Origin: Clostridia bacterium | GTDB lineage: Bacteria; Bacillota_A; Clostridia; Oscillospirales; CAG-272 | Reading direction: 5' to 3' | Assembly: GCA_017547395.1 (NCBI GenBank) | Contig: JAFYPS010000014.1 | Location: 1-6,609, forward strand | Length of the DNA: 6,609 nucleotides | Part shown: positions 4,752 through 6,609 of the stretch, one piece after another | Numbering within the stretch: position 1 is the first letter of the stretch | Layout: every line of letters starts with the position of its first letter | Position numbers and translations under genes: made by a program | The notes under the pieces: model-generated | Seen by the model: only the letters and a program-made list of their open reading frames with translations | Databases searched by the model: none | What the model was told of the DNA's origin: nothing

Positions 4752-5948
4752 TTATTTGTCCTGGAGGCAAGCAATACCGGGAAGTACAAGGCCTTCGAGG
4801 AATTCAAGGGATGCGCCGCCGCCTGTGGAAATGTGTGTGATTCTGTCAGCAAAGCCGAGCTGCTCGCAAGCTGCAGCAGAGTCGCCGCCGCCAACGATTG
4901 TGGTTGCTTCGCTCTCGGCAAGAGCCTTTGCAACTGCGATAGTACCCTTTGCAAGAGTGGGGTTTTCAAATACGCCCATAGGACCGTTCCAAACAACGGT
5001 CTTTGCGCTCTTTGCAGCCTCTGCATAGAGTTCCATGGTCTTTTCACCGATGTCGAGACCTTCCATATCTGCGGGGATAGCGTCAGCAGCAACGATCTTG
5101 GTGTCAACGGGAGCGTCGATAGGATCAGGGAAGGAAGCTGCAACGGTGGTGTCAACGGGGAGAAGAAGCTTAACGCCGTTCTCTTCTGCCTTCTTCATCA
5201 TATCCTTGCAGTAGTCAATCTTTTCTTCGTCGAGGAGGGAGTTACCTACGCCGTAGCCCTTGGCTGCGAGGAAGGTGTATGCCATACCGCCGCCGATGAT
5301 AAGGGTGTCAACCTTGGTAAGAAGGTTGTTGATAACGTTGAGCTTGTCCTTAACCTTTGCGCCGCCGAGGATAGCAACGAAGGGACGCTCGGGGTTAGCA
5401 AGAGCCTTGCCCATGATGCCGATTTCCTTCTGAATGAGGTAGCCGCAAACTGCGGGGAGGTAGTCAGCAACACCTGCGGTGGTAGCGTGTGCTCTGTGAG
5501 CGGTACCGAAAGCGTCGTTTACGTAAACTTCTGCAAGAGAAGCGAGTTCCTTTGCAAATTCGGGATCGTTCTTTTCTTCGCGAGCGTCGAAACGAACGTT
5601 TTCAAGAAGAACAGCCTGACCGTCCTTGAGAGCGTTAACCTTAGCCTTAGCGTCGTCGCCAACGATGTCAGCGGTGAGCTCAACGGTCTGACCGAGAAGC
5701 TCGGTGAGGCGAGCTGCTACGGGAGCGAGAGAGTACTTGGGGTTAACAACGCCCTTGGGCTTGCCCATGTGAGAGCAGAGAATAACCTTTGCACCCTGGG
5801 AAAGAAGGTACTTGATTGTGGGAAGAGCCTCTACGATTCTCTTGTCGCTGGTGATAACGCCGTCCTTAAGCGGAACGTTGAAGTCACAACGAACGAGAAC
5901 TTTTTTGCCGCTAACGGCTACGTCTTCGATTGTTTTCTTGTTGTACAT
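4752..5948 (-). CDS. pgk: Phosphoglycerate kinase
   Basis: 398-aa cytoplasmic monomer that makes ATP and 3-phosphoglycerate from 1,3-bisphosphoglycerate and ADP. N-domain substrate residues are in place: the signature RCDFNVPL (20-27) with D22 and N24, R37 (SDKRI), H60 in SHMGKPKG (59-66), R119 (ENVRF) and R152 ([12 protein letters not shown]). C-domain nucleotide-binding parts follow: LGGAKVKDK (194-202), [11 protein letters not shown] (318-328), GGGDSAAA (353-360) and [13 protein letters not shown] (374-386). Length is normal for bacteria. The ATG at 5946-5948 has AAAGGAG about nine bases upstream. It is the first gene of the minus-strand unit pgk-tpiA-dehydrogenase and is driven by the promoter at 6014-6042. 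No gap gene follows or precedes it within the window; the plus-strand methyltransferase diverges instead. Confidence 0.98.
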   Translation of the reverse strand: MYNKKTIEDVAVSGKKVLVRCDFNVPLKDGVITSDKRIVEALPTIKYLLSQGAKVILCSHMGKPKGVVNPKYSLAPVAARLTELLGQTVELTADIVGDDAKAKVNALKDGQAVLLENVRFDAREEKNDPEFAKELASLAEVYVNDAFGTAHRAHATTAGVADYLPAVCGYLIQKEIGIMGKALANPERPFVAILGGAKVKDKLNVINNLLTKVDTLIIGGGMAYTFLAAKGYGVGNSLLDEEKIDYCKDMMKKAEENGVKLLLPVDTTVAASFPDPIDAPVDTKIVAADAIPADMEGLDIGEKTMELYAEAAKSAKTVVWNGPMGVFENPTLAKGTIAVAKALAESEATTIVGGGDSAAACEQLGFADRITHISTGGGASLEFLEGLVLPGIACLQDK

Positions 5949-6013
5949 TGCTGTAAACTCCTTTATATAATATATTTTTGTTTAATGAATTTATTTCTTT
6001 GCCTACATAATAA

Positions 6014-6042
6014 ATAATAGCACACAAAAAAAGGAATATCAA
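6014..6042 (-). promoter_or_regulatory. Sigma-A promoter of pgk (extended -10)
   Basis: The minus strand carries TTGATA (6037-6042), a 17-nt spacer and TATTAT (6014-6019), with a TG-N extension directly before the -10 (6020-6022). The predicted transcript start is near 6007, giving a leader of about 58 nt before the pgk ATG. Each hexamer is a 4-5/6 match to consensus and the spacer is optimal, so this is the best promoter in the window. Confidence 0.82.
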
Positions 6043-6049
6043 CTATATT

Positions 6050-6067
6050 TTGTTAAACTTTTGATAA
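6050..6067. promoter_or_regulatory. Rex-like operator candidate upstream of the pgk promoter
   Basis: TTGTTAAACTTTTGATAA fits the clostridial Rex pattern TTGTTAA-N4-TTAACAA at 12 of 14 half-site positions; the left half is perfect. Rex is the NADH/NAD+ sensing repressor known to control glycolytic and fermentation genes in Firmicutes. The site lies just upstream of the pgk -35 and between the two divergent promoters. The surrounding DNA is AT-rich, so a chance match is a serious alternative. Confidence 0.35.
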
Positions 6068-6093
6068 AAAATACGCTTTAAAAGTAAAAAGTG

Positions 6094-6122
6094 TTTACAA
6101 AACGGGCGAAATGAATTAAAAT
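6094..6122 (+). promoter_or_regulatory. Sigma-A promoter, divergent from pgk, for the structured leader and methyltransferase gene
   Basis: TTTACA (6094-6099), a 17-nt spacer and TAAAAT (6117-6122): both hexamers are 5/6 matches. The predicted start near 6129 would give a leader of about 330 nt before the methyltransferase ATG at 6462. The plus-strand -35 lies 52 bp beyond the pgk -35, so the two promoters are back to back. Confidence 0.65.
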
Positions 6123-6129
6123 GAAAGAA

Positions 6130-6450
6130 ATGATAAGATAAATTAAAGGTTACACGCGACTCACTCATCGCGATGGTGACTTCTGTTCTGTCGCGCGCTC
6201 GATTCCGCCTCGATGCGTGAAACGCATCGATTTTGGTAAAATACCGGCGGAACCACTGTTGCTTTTGTTCAATCATCGCCGGTTTTTACGGCAAATTATT
6301 GTTTATATGAATAAAATCCTCGTTTTTTCGGCGGGTTTCCCGACGAAAAAACTCCTTAAAAACCGCGTGCGGATGAGCACGGCGCGAGCGAACGGTTTTG
6401 CAACCACTTCAAAATGCTTGCATTTTGAAGTGAGAAAAACTTTACTTTAC
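6130..6450 (+). ncRNA. Candidate structured leader or small RNA with six consecutive hairpins
   Basis: No convincing gene is present in this stretch. It holds, in order, six hairpins. (A) 6155-6160 with 6190-6195, enclosing 6161-6164 with 6176-6179 and a CATCGCGATG palindrome. (B) 6210-6218 with 6222-6230, a perfect 9-bp stem with loop GAA, then TTTT. (C) 6243-6249 with 6277-6283, ACCGGCG/CGCCGGT, then a T5 run (6283-6287), like an intrinsic terminator. (D) 6322-6330 with 6344-6352 plus inner CGGG/CCCG. (E) 6359-6365 with 6393-6399, enclosing CGTGC/GCACG (6366-6370 with 6377-6381). (F) 6405-6417 with 6420-6432, a perfect 13-bp stem. The Shine-Dalgarno of the methyltransferase gene follows at about 6451. 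It may be a cis-regulatory leader with a terminator at C, a free RNA of about 160 nt ending at C, or a composite of inserted repeats. No known riboswitch class is recognised. Confidence 0.5.
6243..6287 (+). terminator. Possible intrinsic terminator inside the 6130-6450 leader
   Basis: ACCGGCG (6243-6249) pairs with CGCCGGT (6277-6283), followed by TTTTT (6283-6287). The stem extends past one mismatch with A:T pairs (6239-6241 with 6285-6287). The loop is long (27 nt), which weakens the call. Termination here would end a transcript of about 160 nt from the promoter at 6094-6122. Confidence 0.4.
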
Positions 6451-6461
6451 AAGGAGAATAT

Positions 6462-6609
6462 ATGACCGACAATTATTACGCGCTTTCGCTGGTTTACGAC
6501 AGGCTGAATGCCGAGATAGACTATGCAAAATGGGCGGACTATATTGACAGTAAAATAAAAACGCATTCAAAAATCAAGACCGACCTTGTGCTTGACCTTT
6601 GCTGTGGCA
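6462..6609 (+). CDS. Class I SAM-dependent methyltransferase, N-terminal part (runs off the window)
   Basis: The ATG at 6462-6464 is preceded by AAGGAG five bases upstream. The 49 complete codons begin MTDNYYALSLVYDRLNAEID, continue with YAKWADYI, and reach LVLDLCCG at the window edge. VLDLCCG is the start of motif I, the glycine-rich SAM-binding loop of Rossmann-fold methyltransferases. The preceding 'YD-L--EIDY-KW--YI' region resembles the N-terminus of YqeM-like methyltransferases of Firmicutes. The methylated substrate is unknown. It is transcribed divergently from pgk, probably through the long structured leader, and continues past base 6609. Confidence 0.88.
   Translation, partial: MTDNYYALSLVYDRLNAEIDYAKWADYIDSKIKTHSKIKTDLVLDLCCG

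Noticed and set aside
4553..5028. Plus-strand frames covering the pgk-tpiA gap and the 3' end of pgk
   Set aside because: They translate hairpin sequence and antisense pgk, have no start signals, and no domain is visible.
4833..6017. Long plus-strand open frame (394 codons) opposite pgk
   Set aside because: It mirrors pgk almost end to end and has no family resemblance. It is explained by pgk codon bias.
6066..6084. CcpA cre-like site near TACGCTTTAAAA upstream of pgk
   Set aside because: Several conserved cre positions (the leading TG and the trailing CA) are missing; too weak to report.
6243..6256. T-box-like GGCGGAACCAC in the methyltransferase leader
   Set aside because: It differs from the conserved T-box core, no specifier stem could be identified, and the downstream gene is not an aminoacyl-tRNA synthetase or amino-acid gene.
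6043..6276. Minus-strand open frame of 77 codons upstream of pgk
   Set aside because: It runs through hairpins A-C and across the plus-strand promoter, has no ribosome binding site, and its product is basic, low-information sequence. It is better explained as structured non-coding DNA.
6296..6317. Second promoter (TAAAAT at 6312-6317) downstream of hairpin C
   Set aside because: No -35 resembling TTGACA lies at 16-18 bp. The sequence is simply AT-rich.
6217..6465. Plus-strand open frame of 82 codons ending at the methyltransferase start (ATGA overlap)
   Set aside because: It starts with GTG inside hairpin B without a ribosome binding site and reads through hairpins C-F. The overlap with the methyltransferase ATG is probably chance. 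Translation of repeats often yields such frames.

Overview
The window looks like chromosomal DNA from an anaerobic, spore-lineage Firmicute, probably a Clostridia member related to Oscillospiraceae. This is inferred from the gene families (a copper-amine-oxidase-like stalk domain, a BspA-type lipoprotein, clostridial-type pgk and tpiA), strong AGGAGG-type ribosome binding sites, sigma-A promoters, and intergenic regions full of hairpin repeats. No rRNA, tRNA, CRISPR array or transposase gene was seen.

Layout. Bases 1-197 are the 3' end of a plus-strand surface or secreted protein gene, closed by a strong intrinsic terminator. From about 250 to 1441 there is an unusual module. Two nearly identical 149-bp MITE-like repeats in the same orientation (253-401 and 1291-1439) bracket a compact minus-strand operon of three small uncharacterised genes (72, 113 and 82 aa). 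Next on the minus strand is a BspA/DUF285-repeat lipoprotein (1488-2486) with its own terminator. Upstream of it lie a malate/L-lactate-type dehydrogenase (2570-3700), triosephosphate isomerase (3766-4524) and phosphoglycerate kinase (4752-5948), all on the minus strand. They read as a transcription unit pgk-tpiA-dehydrogenase, possibly continuing into the lipoprotein gene, from a good extended -10 promoter at 6014-6042. PGK and TIM are consecutive parts of lower/middle glycolysis. The dehydrogenase could use the NAD(P)H/2-hydroxyacid pool, but its substrate cannot be read from sequence. The dehydrogenase gene is bracketed by inverted, diverged copies of a second hairpin repeat. The 227-bp pgk-tpiA gap holds three further hairpins.

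Upstream of pgk, a divergent plus-strand promoter (6094-6122) precedes a leader of about 330 nt containing six consecutive hairpins. One of these resembles an intrinsic terminator. The leader ends at the start of a class I SAM-dependent methyltransferase gene that runs off the window (6462-6609). A Rex-like palindrome lies between the two divergent promoters.

The coding genes of the glycolytic block are ordinary. The items most worth a second look are the structured non-coding DNA (the 149-bp element with terminal inverted repeats and twin hairpins, and the 6130-6450 leader) and the uncharacterised three-gene cassette, whose last gene may start at a non-canonical AUA codon.
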